Shown here piece after piece: positions 8,827-17,603 of a DNA stretch of 64,000 nt; positions within the stretch are counted from its first letter, which is position 1, and each line of letters opens with the position of its first letter. The translations under genes and the position numbers were made by a program. Below the pieces are notes generated by a model. It did no database searches and was not told the DNA's origin. It was given only the letters and a program-made list of their open reading frames with translations. This stretch comes from Pseudomonas sp. B21-040 (GTDB taxonomy: Bacteria; Pseudomonadota; Gammaproteobacteria; Pseudomonadales; Pseudomonadaceae). The stretch is from the NCBI RefSeq assembly GCF_024748695.1, contig NZ_CP087176.1, positions 2,659,501 to 2,723,500 of the forward strand, given 5' to 3'.

Positions 8827-9774
8827 TTATAAGTGGGAACGGCTTTCGGTGCGCAGCGATCCCAGGAACTCCCGGTACAGCCTTGCGGTATCCGCCGGTT
8901 GCTCAACCATCGGCATGTGGCCGAGGTGATCCCAGATATGCACTCGCAGATCGACGATGGCCTTGCTCCAGACGGACACGCTGCTGACGTCGATCAAACG
9001 GTCCTTGTGACCCCACAACAACAGCGCCGGGCACTTGATGTCCGCCAGTATCGGCTCCATCGGCGGGCTGGCGCGAAAGTCGTTGAAAATCTCCTCCAGC
9101 TCATCGCGGCTTTGCTCGTAGCGCTGGGCCACGGCGTCCAGTACTACGCCGGGCACCCACGGCGGTTCGGCCATGGTCATGGCGTAGAAGCGTCGAAACT
9201 CCTCGCGCGAGTGAATCAGAAACGGGTTGTGCCCCTTGGCCAGGTGCCGCTCCAGATCACTGGCTTCGGGCGCGGTGACCCCGGCCGGATCGATCAGCGC
9301 GACGGAGGCTATCCGCTCCGGGTACGTGGCTGCCAGCCACGCTGCGATGTAGCCGCCCATTGAGTTGCCAATCACATGCACCTTCTCGACCCCGCAGACG
9401 TCGAGCAACTGGATGATCCGCTTGGCCTGCAAGGGGATGTCGTAGCCGCCACCGGCCTTGAACCCGGTTTCGCCATGACCGGCAATGTCCGGAATGATTA
9501 CCCGATAATTGCCGACAAAGTGCCGGGCAAATCGCAGCCAGAGGTTTTTGTCGGCACTGTAGCCGTGCAGCATCAGCACGCTACTCGACGCCTCATACGG
9601 GCCGCCTTGCCAGGTCGAGACGGTCATCTCGTGGATCGGTACGACGATCTTGTGCAGCCGATACAGCTTGGCTTCAATCGCCATGTTCCAGTCATAGAGC
9701 CAATAACCGATGGCCGGGTAGCTCAACCAGCTCCAGGCCACGATAACTGCAATAACGACAACCAAAAGAAGCAT
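8827..9774 (-). CDS. Alpha/beta hydrolase with N-terminal membrane anchor
   Basis: A 315-residue protein. Residues 1-27 are a hydrophobic anchor (LLLVVVIAVIVAWSW). The hydrolase domain follows, with the LHGYSADK oxyanion region at 69-76, nucleophile GNSMGG (Ser138), acid GHKD (Asp258) and LGHMP (His286). The catalytic triad is complete. It lies 22 bases after the flavin monooxygenase and is very probably co-transcribed. An esterase next to a Baeyer-Villiger monooxygenase is a known pairing, in which the ester formed is then hydrolysed; that role here is inference. The substrate is unknown. Confidence 0.85.
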   Translation of the reverse strand: MLLLVVVIAVIVAWSWLSYPAIGYWLYDWNMAIEAKLYRLHKIVVPIHEMTVSTWQGGPYEASSSVLMLHGYSADKNLWLRFARHFVGNYRVIIPDIAGHGETGFKAGGGYDIPLQAKRIIQLLDVCGVEKVHVIGNSMGGYIAAWLAATYPERIASVALIDPAGVTAPEASDLERHLAKGHNPFLIHSREEFRRFYAMTMAEPPWVPGVVLDAVAQRYEQSRDELEEIFNDFRASPPMEPILADIKCPALLLWGHKDRLIDVSSVSVWSKAIVDLRVHIWDHLGHMPMVEQPADTARLYREFLGSLRTESRSHL

Positions 9775-9796
9775 CGGATGACTTCCTCTAACGTGA

Positions 9797-11251
9797 TCAG
9801 GACAGGATGTGGTCGGCAGGTTTCAGCGCCCGGGTCAATCGGTGGTAGCTGAAACTAAACCCCGGAAACATGGCGATCACATGACCGCTCTTGCTTTGGT
9901 ACCAGCTATGGCACCCCCCGGACTTCCACACCGTGCGCTCCATTTCGCGATGGATCATTTCAGTGTAGGTACGTTCCGCTTCGGGGCGTACTTCAATGCT
10001 GCGTAAACCTTGGGCTTTTAACGTGCGGATGCAGTCGAGGATGTAATTCATCTGCGATTCGATGATGAACAGCGCCGAGGTGTGGCCAATGCCGGTGTTC
10101 GGGCCGGTGACGATAAACAGGTTCGGGAAGTCCGGCAGGCTGGTGCCCAGGTAGGCCCGCGGGTACTGCGCCCAGACGTCCTTGAGTTGCGTGCCGTGTT
10201 TGCCGGTGACCGGGTAGGAAATCACCCCGTCGGTGGCGTCGTAACCGGTGGACCAGACGATCAGATCGAGGTCGATGTGCTGGCCGTCCTGAGTGACGAT
10301 GCCGGTTTCGTCGATGGCGGCGATGCCTTGTTCGCGACTGTGCAACGTCACATTAGGCCGGCTCAGCGCCGGGTAGTAGGTGCTGGAGACCAGCACCCGC
10401 TTGCAGCCGATGGTGAAGTCCGGTGTCAGCTTTTGGCGTAATGCGGGGTCTGGCACCTGGCGTTTGAGAAAGCGCAGGGCGTGTTGCTGGACCATGTGGA
10501 TCGCCGGTTTCGAGTACTTGAAGGCGATCACCCGGGTTTCGAACTGCCAATAGATCATCCAGCGCAGGAGCTTGTAGGCCGGCTTCAGGCCCAGCAGCCA
10601 ACGCTGGAAAGGGCCAAACGCACGGTCAGCCCGTGGCAGTACCCAGTGTGGTGTGCGCTGGAACACATGCAGGTGCTCGACGTCCGGGGCAATCGCCGGG
10701 ATGACCTGGGCAGCGCTGGCACCACTGCCGACGACGGCCACGCGTTTTTTCCGGTAGTCGTAGGAATGGTCCCAGTTGTTGGTGTGGAAGGTCTTGCCCT
10801 GAAAGCGTTCCTGACCGACGAAGTGAGGAATGACCGGCTGGCTCAACGGCCCTGTCGCGTTAATCAGAAACTGTGCGTAATACGTGCCTTTGGTGGCGGT
10901 GTGCACGGCCCAGCGTTTGCTGGCGTCATCCCATTCGATGCGTTCGACATTGGCTTGCAGTTCAACCCGCTCGCGCAGGCCGAAGCGTTCCACCACGTAC
11001 TGGGTATAGCGGTGAAGCTCCGCTTGTTCGGCGAACATTTGCGTCCAGCGGTAGGGCGCAAAAGACAGCGAATACAGCGGCGAAGGTACGTCCACCGCTG
11101 CGCCGGGGTAGGTATTCTGGCACCAGGTGCCGCCGAAAAAATCCCGTCGTTCCAGCAAGCGAAAATCATCAATGCCGGCCTTGAGCAAATTGATCGCCGC
11201 GCACTGACCGCCAAAACCGCTGCCGATGATCAATACTTGAAAGGTCTGCAT
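9797..11251 (-). CDS. Flavin-containing (Baeyer-Villiger type) monooxygenase
   Basis: A 484-residue class B flavoprotein. The FAD-binding Rossmann motif GSGFGG is at 10-15 and the NADPH-binding GSGASA at 175-180. The Baeyer-Villiger fingerprint F-x-G-x3-H-x3-W is at 150-160. Such enzymes insert oxygen next to a ketone, or oxidise heteroatoms, using NADPH and O2. The C-terminus (GCHSWYQSKSGHVIAMFPGFSF) is typical of the steroid/ketone monooxygenase-like group. It is the first gene of a two-gene operon with the hydrolase. The physiological substrate cannot be assigned. Confidence 0.88.
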   Translation of the reverse strand: MQTFQVLIIGSGFGGQCAAINLLKAGIDDFRLLERRDFFGGTWCQNTYPGAAVDVPSPLYSLSFAPYRWTQMFAEQAELHRYTQYVVERFGLRERVELQANVERIEWDDASKRWAVHTATKGTYYAQFLINATGPLSQPVIPHFVGQERFQGKTFHTNNWDHSYDYRKKRVAVVGSGASAAQVIPAIAPDVEHLHVFQRTPHWVLPRADRAFGPFQRWLLGLKPAYKLLRWMIYWQFETRVIAFKYSKPAIHMVQQHALRFLKRQVPDPALRQKLTPDFTIGCKRVLVSSTYYPALSRPNVTLHSREQGIAAIDETGIVTQDGQHIDLDLIVWSTGYDATDGVISYPVTGKHGTQLKDVWAQYPRAYLGTSLPDFPNLFIVTGPNTGIGHTSALFIIESQMNYILDCIRTLKAQGLRSIEVRPEAERTYTEMIHREMERTVWKSGGCHSWYQSKSGHVIAMFPGFSFSYHRLTRALKPADHILS

Positions 11252-11444
11252 GGGCCTCCTTTTTTATCGTTGTTTATTGAACCCTTCTTTCATGTATAGC
11301 CAAACATTGAAGACTCGCCTCGCGGCAATACCACGGTATTCAGGCCGCTCGCCGGTGATGGCTATTTAACGTTGCCCTGATAGACTCCAATCGCACCTGT
11401 CACCCCGGTGTCATCAGGTTCCGTTCAGTGGTGCAGAGGCCCTT

Positions 11445-12515
11445 ATGGAAAAAGCGGGAGGAAAAGGACTTTCATTGGCCAGGAGGCTTTATACATCGCG
11501 TACCCTGGGTTTGGCCCTGGGATTGTTGTGCGTGAGCGCGGCGATGTATCCCCTCGACCCGGCGCCGTGGGTGTGGGGTTTGATGGTGTTCAACGGGGTG
11601 TTCTGGCCGCACGTTGCCTATCAGTGGGCGCGGCGGGCCAAGGTTCCGTTTCACGCCGAACACCGCAACATCCTGGTCGACGCCTTTCTCGGTGGTTTCT
11701 GGGTGGCGGCCATGCAATTCAATCCGCTGCCCAGTGTTGCAACGCTGTCGATGATGGCGATGAACAATGTCGCCATCGGTGGCTTGCGTTTTCTGCTGGT
11801 GGGCACCGTCGCGCAGATTCTCGGGATAGGCATTGGATGGCTGCTGTTTACGCCCGCGTTCATCCCGACAACCAGTCCATTGCAGATGTTTGCCTGCATG
11901 CCGCTGCTGATCCTGTACCCCTTGGCGTTGGGCTGGATCTGCTTTCGCCAGGCCACCACCCTGGGCCGGCAAAAGCGCGAACTGCTGGCCCTGAGCCGCA
12001 CCGACAGCCTGACCGGCCTGCTGAACCATGGCGCCTGGAAGGATCAACTGGAAATTGAATTCCAGCGTTGCCAACGCCAGCAGCAGGGCGGGGCGATTGC
12101 GCTGATCGACATTGACCATTTCAAGACCATCAATGACACCTACGGCCACGTCGCCGGGGACATTGTGTTGCGTCAGCTGAGCAAAATGCTCAAGCAGAAC
12201 CTGCGCGTTACCGATGTGGCGGGCCGCTACGGCGGGGACGAGTTCTGCGTGCTACTGCCGGATTTGCCCCTGGACAGCGCCGCCGCGGCCATGGATGCCT
12301 TGCGTGATCGCTTTGCCACATTGGGCTACGAGCAAAGTCCTGCGTTGAAAGTCAGCCTGAGCATCGGCCTGGCAGCCTTCAACCCGGCACACGCCGATGC
12401 CACGTTGTGGCTCAACGACGCCGATCAGGCGCTGTACGAAGCCAAGACCACTGGCCGTAATCGGGTGATTTGCGCCGACGGCAAGCTGCATCGGGCGTTG
12501 TTTGATTCGGTGTGA
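11445..12515 (+). CDS. MASE2-GGDEF diguanylate cyclase
   Basis: A 356-residue membrane protein. Residues 15-170 hold about five hydrophobic segments with the MASE2 pattern (FNGVFWPHVAYQWARR, HRNILVDAFLGGFW). A GGDEF domain follows from about 183. The active motif GGDEF is at 263-267 and the inhibitory I-site RVTD at 254-257, exactly five residues upstream. It should therefore make c-di-GMP and be product-inhibited. It has the same architecture as AdrA/DgcC of enterobacteria, which drives cellulose synthesis; no cellulose genes are in the window. It is monocistronic. Confidence 0.92.
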   Translation: MEKAGGKGLSLARRLYTSRTLGLALGLLCVSAAMYPLDPAPWVWGLMVFNGVFWPHVAYQWARRAKVPFHAEHRNILVDAFLGGFWVAAMQFNPLPSVATLSMMAMNNVAIGGLRFLLVGTVAQILGIGIGWLLFTPAFIPTTSPLQMFACMPLLILYPLALGWICFRQATTLGRQKRELLALSRTDSLTGLLNHGAWKDQLEIEFQRCQRQQQGGAIALIDIDHFKTINDTYGHVAGDIVLRQLSKMLKQNLRVTDVAGRYGGDEFCVLLPDLPLDSAAAAMDALRDRFATLGYEQSPALKVSLSIGLAAFNPAHADATLWLNDADQALYEAKTTGRNRVICADGKLHRALFDSV

Positions 12516-12882
12516 CTCTTTAGCAGCAACCCCTAAACCCCCTCACCACAGGGTTTTTGTGGGGGTTGAGCTGGCTCATTCAGTGGCGCACAACTTTCCA
12601 AGACGTTTCCTACAACGTACCCTGTTGCCGCGTTTCGGTATCGACCCCTATAGTTCGGGCTCGCGGAAAACTCCGCGAACGACCTTGGTCGGTCGGATAC
12701 AGGAACGTCCAGCTACCCGACACCGTTCAGGCGATTAGCGCCTGAAACATCGTGTTATGGCGGCTGTGCGTGGGACACCTTCGGGTGTGCCGGTTCCTGT
12801 ACCCGGTCGGCCAACCCGCGTACGGCTGCCACCTTCGTTTGGCCGCGAAACGGTGGTTGCTCCAATTACAGGAGTTACAACA
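12516..12882 (+). ncRNA. Structured 5' leader RNA upstream of a small protein gene
   Basis: This 367-base gap holds at least four clean hairpins: TCGCGGA/TCCGCGA (12661-12678), CGACC/GGTCG (12680-12691), TTCAGGCG/CGCCTGAA (12726-12746), and a UUCG-capped stem GGACACC/GGTGTGCC with one bulge (12773-12791). They run close together up to AGGAG before ATG 12883. This density suggests a conserved cis-acting RNA rather than chance. I do not recognise an Rfam family with certainty. From 12757 the leader is also open in frame with the gene below. Confidence 0.55.
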
Positions 12883-13185
12883 ATGCACGACCAAGTAATG
12901 CCGCGTTACCTCCCCATCGACACCTACGACCCCGAAAATCCGGTGCTCTTCGTCAATACCCACAAAGAACTCAGCGACCTCGCAGCCTGCGCGGCGCATC
13001 GCTTTACCGTGGTTCGTGATTTGGCGGACACCTTGTCCAGCCTTGGCCTCAAAGGCATTTCAGACTGTGATCTGACGCGTGTGACCGGGGCGGTGCATCT
13101 GCTGATGCGTGAAGGATGCGCGATTCTGGACGTGATCCGGGCGCGGGCGTTGCAGCGGGAGGAGGGGTTCAAGGCTGCAATCTAG
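12883..13185 (+). CDS. Small conserved Pseudomonas-type protein, unknown function (possibly DUF3077/DUF6124)
   Basis: A 100-residue soluble protein, MHDQVMPRYLPIDTYDPENP at the start, with a helical body (ELSDLAACAAHRFTVVRDLADTLSS) and a C-terminal helix. ATG 12883 has AGGAGTTACAAC just upstream and fits better than the in-frame 12757 start, which would translate the structured leader into a Pro/Arg-rich extension. It resembles the small multicopy DUF3077/DUF6124-type proteins of Pseudomonas, but I cannot confirm that. No catalytic motif is visible. Confidence 0.65.
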   Translation: MHDQVMPRYLPIDTYDPENPVLFVNTHKELSDLAACAAHRFTVVRDLADTLSSLGLKGISDCDLTRVTGAVHLLMREGCAILDVIRARALQREEGFKAAI

Positions 13186-13200
13186 CGGTGTTGCAACCGG

Positions 13201-13292
13201 CCCCTTCGCGGGCAAGTCGGATCGCCGCACCGCACGCTCCCACAGGGGAATGCGTTTCAACTGTGGGAGCATGGCTTGCCCGCGAAGGCGTC
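13201..13292. repeat. REPIN-type inverted pair, family 2 (GGGAGC..GCTTGCCCGCG)
   Basis: CCTTCGCGGGCAAGTCGG at left and GGCTTGCCCGCGAAGGCG at right are inverted. CGCTCCCACAG and CTGTGGGAGC form the inner arms. It lies between convergent genes. Confidence 0.8.
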
Positions 13293-13325
13293 AGCCCAGG
13301 CAATACAGCTAAACCGGTTAAACCC

Positions 13326-14195
13326 TTATTCTTTAACGCTCATGAATTCTTTCGCCCAGCGGATGTATTCCTCAGGCTGCGTGTAGGTGTGCGTCAGCTC
13401 CGTAGCGTTCAAATCCGACGCTTGGGTAAAGATCTGCCGCTGTTCGCGCAAGCTGTCGTACGTCGCCTTGATCGCCGCAAAGTAAGCGCCATGTCCGTCA
13501 ATCGTCACTCGCACGCCCAGTTCGGCCAGGCGCTTGTCATCGCGCAGCGCCGGGTTGCCGTAGGTGACCAGCATCAGCGGCACGCTCAGGTGCTCGGCGA
13601 TTTTTTCCAGTTGGTCGAAGTCCTGCACACCGACCATGCAGATCCCGTCCGCTCCGGCGGCTTGGTACTGCTGGGTGCGGCTGATGATTTCCTGGACGGG
13701 CAGGATGCCGGCGTTGGTGCGGGCGATGATCGCCATTTCTGAATCGACGCGGGCTTCCAGCGCTGCACGGATCTTGCCGACGCCTTCCGCGACGCCGATC
13801 AGGTCGGTGGATTTACGGCCGAATTGTGCCGGCAGCAAGGTGTCTTCGATGGTCAGCGCGGCCACGCCGGCGCGTTCGAGTTCGACGATGGTGCGCATCA
13901 CGTTGAGCGCGTTGCCGTAGCCATGGTCGGCGTCGGCGATGACCGGCAATTGCGCCACGCGGCCAATGCGGGTGGCCTGCTCGGCGAACTCGCTGAGGGT
14001 AATCAACGCAAAGTCGGGGGCGCCCAGCACCTGCAACGATGCGACCGAGCCACCCAGAATCCCCACTTCAAAACCCAGGTCAGCCGCAATGCGGGCCGAC
14101 ATCGGGTCGAAGACCGAAGCCGTGTGATAGCAGGTGTTGGAGGCGAACAGTTCGCGGAAGTTACGGCGCAAATCTTGATGGGAAAGCCTGGACAT
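13326..14195 (-). CDS. Oxaloacetate decarboxylase, PEP mutase/isocitrate lyase superfamily (PA4872-like)
   Basis: A 289-residue TIM-barrel enzyme. The metal-binding DADHGYG motif is at 88-94 and IED at 116-118. A GILGGS motif near 46-50 and IDGHGAY late in the chain match the PA4872 group, shown in P. aeruginosa to decarboxylate oxaloacetate. I took ATG 14195 (GGTGGAA upstream) rather than 14246, because the added 17 residues are not family-like. It is the last gene of the run rpiR-aruF-aruG on the same strand, 199 bases after aruG, with a partial REP unit between. Confidence 0.85.
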   Translation of the reverse strand: MSRLSHQDLRRNFRELFASNTCYHTASVFDPMSARIAADLGFEVGILGGSVASLQVLGAPDFALITLSEFAEQATRIGRVAQLPVIADADHGYGNALNVMRTIVELERAGVAALTIEDTLLPAQFGRKSTDLIGVAEGVGKIRAALEARVDSEMAIIARTNAGILPVQEIISRTQQYQAAGADGICMVGVQDFDQLEKIAEHLSVPLMLVTYGNPALRDDKRLAELGVRVTIDGHGAYFAAIKATYDSLREQRQIFTQASDLNATELTHTYTQPEEYIRWAKEFMSVKE

Positions 14196-14340
14196 ACGAG
14201 TTCCACCACTGCAATTGGAATGGAAGGGCTTGAGCAAAAGTGTCAACGCCGAAGGAACAAAAGGCTATCACGCGGACGAACAGAAGATGATGACGAATTT
14301 ACAAAGTTGTTGTCTGCAATCCTCACAGTAACGCTAACCC

Positions 14341-14385
14341 CTGTAGCAGCTGCCGAAGGCTGCGTCCGAGTGCGCAGCACTCGCC
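14341..14385. repeat. Solitary family 1 REP unit
   Basis: CTGTAGCAGCTGCCGAAGGC followed by TGCGTCCGAG matches one arm of the 7025 and 32226 elements. There is no facing partner. Confidence 0.65.
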
Positions 14386-14394
14386 ATCAAGTGT

Positions 14395-15429
14395 TTACGC
14401 CGCTACAGCCTGCTGCTGTTGATTGAGCAATGGCACCGCACGCACGGAGTTGCCGGGCTGCAGTTGCAGCCGTTTGGCAGTGAGTCGGTCGACAATCAGG
14501 CTGTTGCCCACCATGCGTGCCTTGGCGGCGGTGATGCGGCAGTTTTCCAGGCGACGGTTGTGGATCAGCCAGACCGGGGCCTGTTCGTCGGGCGTGCCAA
14601 TGGTCAGCACCAGGGCCTGGCTGTCGCGCACGGTGCGGATTTCCGACACCGGTGCTTCAATCACCGGACCTGCGTCGAAAATATCGATGTAGCCCTTGTG
14701 GGAAAAACCCTCGGCGCTGAGGATCTTCAAGGCCGGTTCGGTGTTCGGGTGTGCCTTGCCGATCACGGCTTGGGCCTGTTCCGTCAGGAGGCAGGTGTAG
14801 AGCGGTTGGCGCGGCATCAATTCGGCGATGAACGATTTACTGCCCAACCCCGACAGGTGGTCGGCGTGGCTGAATTCCATCTTGAAGAAATGCCGGCCCA
14901 GGCTGTCCCAGAATGGTGAACAGCCATGCTCGTCGGCGCGGCCACGCAGTTCGGCAATGAGCTTGTCGCCGAACTGCTGGGGGAATTCTGCGACGAACAG
15001 CAGGCGCGCCAGCGACAGGAGCCGGCCATGGGTGCCATGGCGTTGGTCGTGGCGCAGAAAGAGCGAGCAGAGTTCCGATTGGCCAGTCATTTCGTTGTTC
15101 AGGAACAGGGTCGGAATCTGTCGTTGAATGCCCAGGTCCGGCGAAGCGCTGACAGTTAACCCGACCCGATAGTTGTACCAGGGTTCACGCAGGCCCACGG
15201 CGCCGGTCAAGGCACTTACGCCGACCACTTGCTGATCGTCATCCTCAAGCACAAACAGGTAATCGGCATCCGCACGCTCGACTTGTTCGGCGAATGTCCG
15301 CTGGGCCCAGCGCACCCGGTGCGCCAAGCGATCCTCGTTGGCCGGCAGGGTGGTGAACCCGGGGCCGGCCTGTTGCACCAGGTCCATCAAGGCGGGCAGG
15401 TCGGTGACGCGAACCGGGCGGACAATCAT
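14395..15429 (-). CDS. aruG: Arginine N-succinyltransferase, beta subunit-like
   Basis: A 344-residue AstA/AruG family acyltransferase. It starts MIVRPVRVTDLPALMDL and contains FTTLPANEDRL, GLREPWYNYRVGLTV and SPFWDSLGRHFFKMEF, all characteristic. With AruF it transfers succinyl from succinyl-CoA to arginine or ornithine, the first step of the AST pathway. AAGGAG lies before ATG 15429. It is 61 bases after aruF. The canonical neighbours aruC, aruD, aruB and aruE are absent, so this may be a second aruFG copy with a related substrate. Confidence 0.88.
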   Translation of the reverse strand: MIVRPVRVTDLPALMDLVQQAGPGFTTLPANEDRLAHRVRWAQRTFAEQVERADADYLFVLEDDDQQVVGVSALTGAVGLREPWYNYRVGLTVSASPDLGIQRQIPTLFLNNEMTGQSELCSLFLRHDQRHGTHGRLLSLARLLFVAEFPQQFGDKLIAELRGRADEHGCSPFWDSLGRHFFKMEFSHADHLSGLGSKSFIAELMPRQPLYTCLLTEQAQAVIGKAHPNTEPALKILSAEGFSHKGYIDIFDAGPVIEAPVSEIRTVRDSQALVLTIGTPDEQAPVWLIHNRRLENCRITAAKARMVGNSLIVDRLTAKRLQLQPGNSVRAVPLLNQQQQAVAA

Positions 15430-15490
15430 GATGCAGCTCCTTCTTCGCGCCTGTTCGGGCGCTGTCGTTGGCCACGGGGCCGAGTGATGC

Positions 15491-16507
15491 TCACAGGGCG
15501 ATCAACCGGATCGGGCTGCCATCGGTCACGTTCAGGGCCCTGCACATGTCGGCGCTCAACCCTACCGGGTGCCCGGCCTGGTAATCCAGTTCGGCGACGA
15601 TCGCGCGATAGCCCTTGAGTGCGTCATTGCTGACCAGATACCTGCCTCGTGCATCGATGGACGAAACGGCCTGCGCCGTTGCCTTCAGGCTTTGGGCGAT
15701 GGTGAGTACGTTCGAGGTGCGTGCATACAAGGTCGGGCCACCGTCGAACAGGTCGATGTAGCTGTTGGTTTCAAAGCCTTCGCGTTCAAGAATGTCGAAG
15801 GCCTCCTGGCCGTCGGGGTGAATCCGGCCGATGCAGTCCTGCGCAGCCTGGGGCAGCATGGGAACGTATATCGGGTACTGCGGCATCAGTTCGGCGAGAA
15901 AGGTCCGGCTTTCCAGCCCGCACAGGCGTTCGGCCTCGGTATAAGGCAGGTCGAAAAAGTGCTTGCCCACGGCATCCCAGAACGGCGATTGCCCCTCGTC
16001 GTTGCTGTAGCCGACGATTTCGGTGATTACAACGTCCGCAAATCGCTGCGAATGGGCCGCGATAAACAGCAGCCGTGCCCGTGACAGCAACTCCGAGAAC
16101 TCGGTGCGCACCAGGTCGTCGTCGATGTGAAAGCCGCGCAGCAGGGTGTGACCATTAAGGTCGTGGCATAAAGACAGTGCCGGCACGCCATGCTCGATGT
16201 TCAACTCCCGCGAGGCGCTGGTGAAGTGGCGGTTGCGCAGGCTGTAGAAGGGCTCGTTGAACCCGGCGGTGGCCAGGATTTCCGAGCAACCCACCAGGCG
16301 CCGGGCCGTCAGGTCCTCCAGCACGAAGAAGTAGTTCTCCGGGCCATGTTTCTCAACGCCTTTGTCCAGTGAGGCGCAGGACTCGAGAATTCTGCTGCGC
16401 AAGCGTTCGCTGTCATCGGGCAAAGACGTGACGCCCACCAGGCTGTCACGGGCCAGTTGCTGCAATTGGGGCAGGTCGGTTAACTCGACTGGGCGTAAGA
16501 CCAGCAT
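15491..16507 (-). CDS. aruF: Arginine N-succinyltransferase, alpha subunit-like
   Basis: A 338-residue partner of AruG with the alpha-subunit hallmarks: MLVLRPVELTDLPQLQQLA, VTSLPDDSERLRSRI, FFVLEDLTARRLVGCSEI and SPFWDAVGKHFFDLPYTEAE. Length equals that of P. aeruginosa AruF from memory. AGGAG precedes ATG 16507. A 9-bp hairpin (16529-16551) lies right upstream, possibly an attenuator. It follows the RpiR regulator gene on the same strand, so control by that regulator is plausible. Confidence 0.88.
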   Translation of the reverse strand: MLVLRPVELTDLPQLQQLARDSLVGVTSLPDDSERLRSRILESCASLDKGVEKHGPENYFFVLEDLTARRLVGCSEILATAGFNEPFYSLRNRHFTSASRELNIEHGVPALSLCHDLNGHTLLRGFHIDDDLVRTEFSELLSRARLLFIAAHSQRFADVVITEIVGYSNDEGQSPFWDAVGKHFFDLPYTEAERLCGLESRTFLAELMPQYPIYVPMLPQAAQDCIGRIHPDGQEAFDILEREGFETNSYIDLFDGGPTLYARTSNVLTIAQSLKATAQAVSSIDARGRYLVSNDALKGYRAIVAELDYQAGHPVGLSADMCRALNVTDGSPIRLIAL

Positions 16508-16528
16508 GGCTGCACTCCTGTATCAAAG

Positions 16529-16551
16529 GGTTCGGTGATTGGCACCGAACC
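16529..16551 (-). terminator. Hairpin in the aruF leader
   Basis: Perfect 9-base arms GGTTCGGTG and CACCGAACC with a 5-base loop. On the minus strand they are followed by CTTTTGAT-like sequence 20 bases before the aruF start. It may be a weak terminator or attenuator between rpiR and aruF. Confidence 0.4.
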
Positions 16552-16626
16552 TGACTATCACTGTCGGTTTCCACGCATGAAAGCAGCGCTCGCCTGATTT
16601 GTTGTCAGACGCCGCCCTTTTTTTTG

Positions 16627-16746
16627 TCAGTCGTTGCTCGGGTCGGCCAGCACCGTGTTGTACATGATCGCCGGTGCCCACAGTAACGCGGTGTGGTGGG
16701 CGATGAATGGCAGGTCCCGGGGTGAGCAATGGGGGAGCGTAAACAT
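16627..16746 (-). CDS. Candidate 39-residue protein coupled to the rpiR gene
   Basis: ATG 16746 lies two bases after the rpiR TAA. GGAGG and AAGG lie within 15 bases upstream, so translation is likely coupled. The peptide begins MFTLPHCSPRDLPFIAHHTA and has a short hydrophobic stretch (ALLWAPAIMY). Codon use looks like its neighbours. I recognise no family. It could be a small membrane-associated peptide or a leader for aruFG. Confidence 0.4.
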   Translation of the reverse strand: MFTLPHCSPRDLPFIAHHTALLWAPAIMYNTVLADPSND

Positions 16747-16748
16747 CC

Positions 16749-17603
16749 TTATTTATCCTCCAGCAGGTGGGTGTCGAATTCGCCGCGCAGGGCGTCGATG
16801 CCTTCCAGGCGATCGGCCAGGTCCGGGCTGCGCAACGTCAGGCAGGCAATCAACGCCTCGACCTGGGCCAGCGCCGGAACCATGGTGTCGAAGGCTGACA
16901 CCGATTCAACCGGCGCACTGATAATCAGGTCAGCCATCTCGCGTAGTGGGGAAGTGTAGATGTCAGTGAACAACACCACCCGTGCGTATCGGCTCTTGAC
17001 GGCGTTGGTCAACCGCAAGGTCCGCGACTGGTAGCGGCGGTAATCGAACACCAGCACCACGTCCTGGCGCTGCACATCGAACACTCGGTCCGGCAGTTGC
17101 GCGTTGTCTTCCAGGGCAAAACAGCCGGGGCGTAGCAGGCGCAGGTGGTTGAGCAAGTACTGGGCGAGGAAATTGCTGAAGCGCCCGCCAAAGCAGTGCA
17201 CCTGATGGCGAGTGTCGAGCAGCCATTCCACGAGGATCCGGATGTCTTCGGGCTGAGTCAGTGCGTGGGTATCCACCAACGCTCGATGGCTGCTCGCCAG
17301 ACAGTGGCTCCATGCATCGCCTTTGTGCAGATGGGAGCGCCGTTGCAACTGGGCACTGGGGGAACGCAAACGCTGGTCCATGTCGCTGAGCAGGGCATCC
17401 TGGAAATCAGCATAACCGTTGAACCCGAGTTTTTTCACCAGGCGCACAATGGTGGGATCGCTGACGCCGGCGTGTTCGGCCAAACGTGACATCGGGCCGA
17501 GGCCGTTACGCGGGTACTGATCCAGCAAGGCACGTATGACCTTGCGTTCCGACGGCGTCAGCTCCATGCCGGCGTCGGTGATCTGGTCTCTGAGAGAGGG
17601 CAT
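16749..17603 (-). CDS. MurR/RpiR-family transcriptional regulator
   Basis: A 284-residue regulator. The N-terminal HTH_6 domain (about 1-80) contains MSRLAEHAGVSDPTIVRLVKKLGFNGYADFQDAL. A C-terminal SIS domain (about 125-260) would bind a phosphorylated or small metabolite ligand. It is the first gene in the minus-strand run with the small ORF, aruF, aruG and the decarboxylase gene, so it probably regulates them. The effector is not predictable, though a link to amino-acid catabolism is likely. Confidence 0.88.
   Translation of the reverse strand: MPSLRDQITDAGMELTPSERKVIRALLDQYPRNGLGPMSRLAEHAGVSDPTIVRLVKKLGFNGYADFQDALLSDMDQRLRSPSAQLQRRSHLHKGDAWSHCLASSHRALVDTHALTQPEDIRILVEWLLDTRHQVHCFGGRFSNFLAQYLLNHLRLLRPGCFALEDNAQLPDRVFDVQRQDVVLVFDYRRYQSRTLRLTNAVKSRYARVVLFTDIYTSPLREMADLIISAPVESVSAFDTMVPALAQVEALIACLTLRSPDLADRLEGIDALRGEFDTHLLEDK

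Noticed and set aside
11408..12058. Overlapping 216-codon frame at the start of the diguanylate cyclase
   Set aside because: The other frame gives a complete MASE2-GGDEF protein; this one is a shadow.
12757..12882. N-terminal extension of the small protein at 12883
   Set aside because: Runs through the structured leader, Pro/Arg-rich, and lacks a ribosome site, whereas ATG 12883 has AGGAG.
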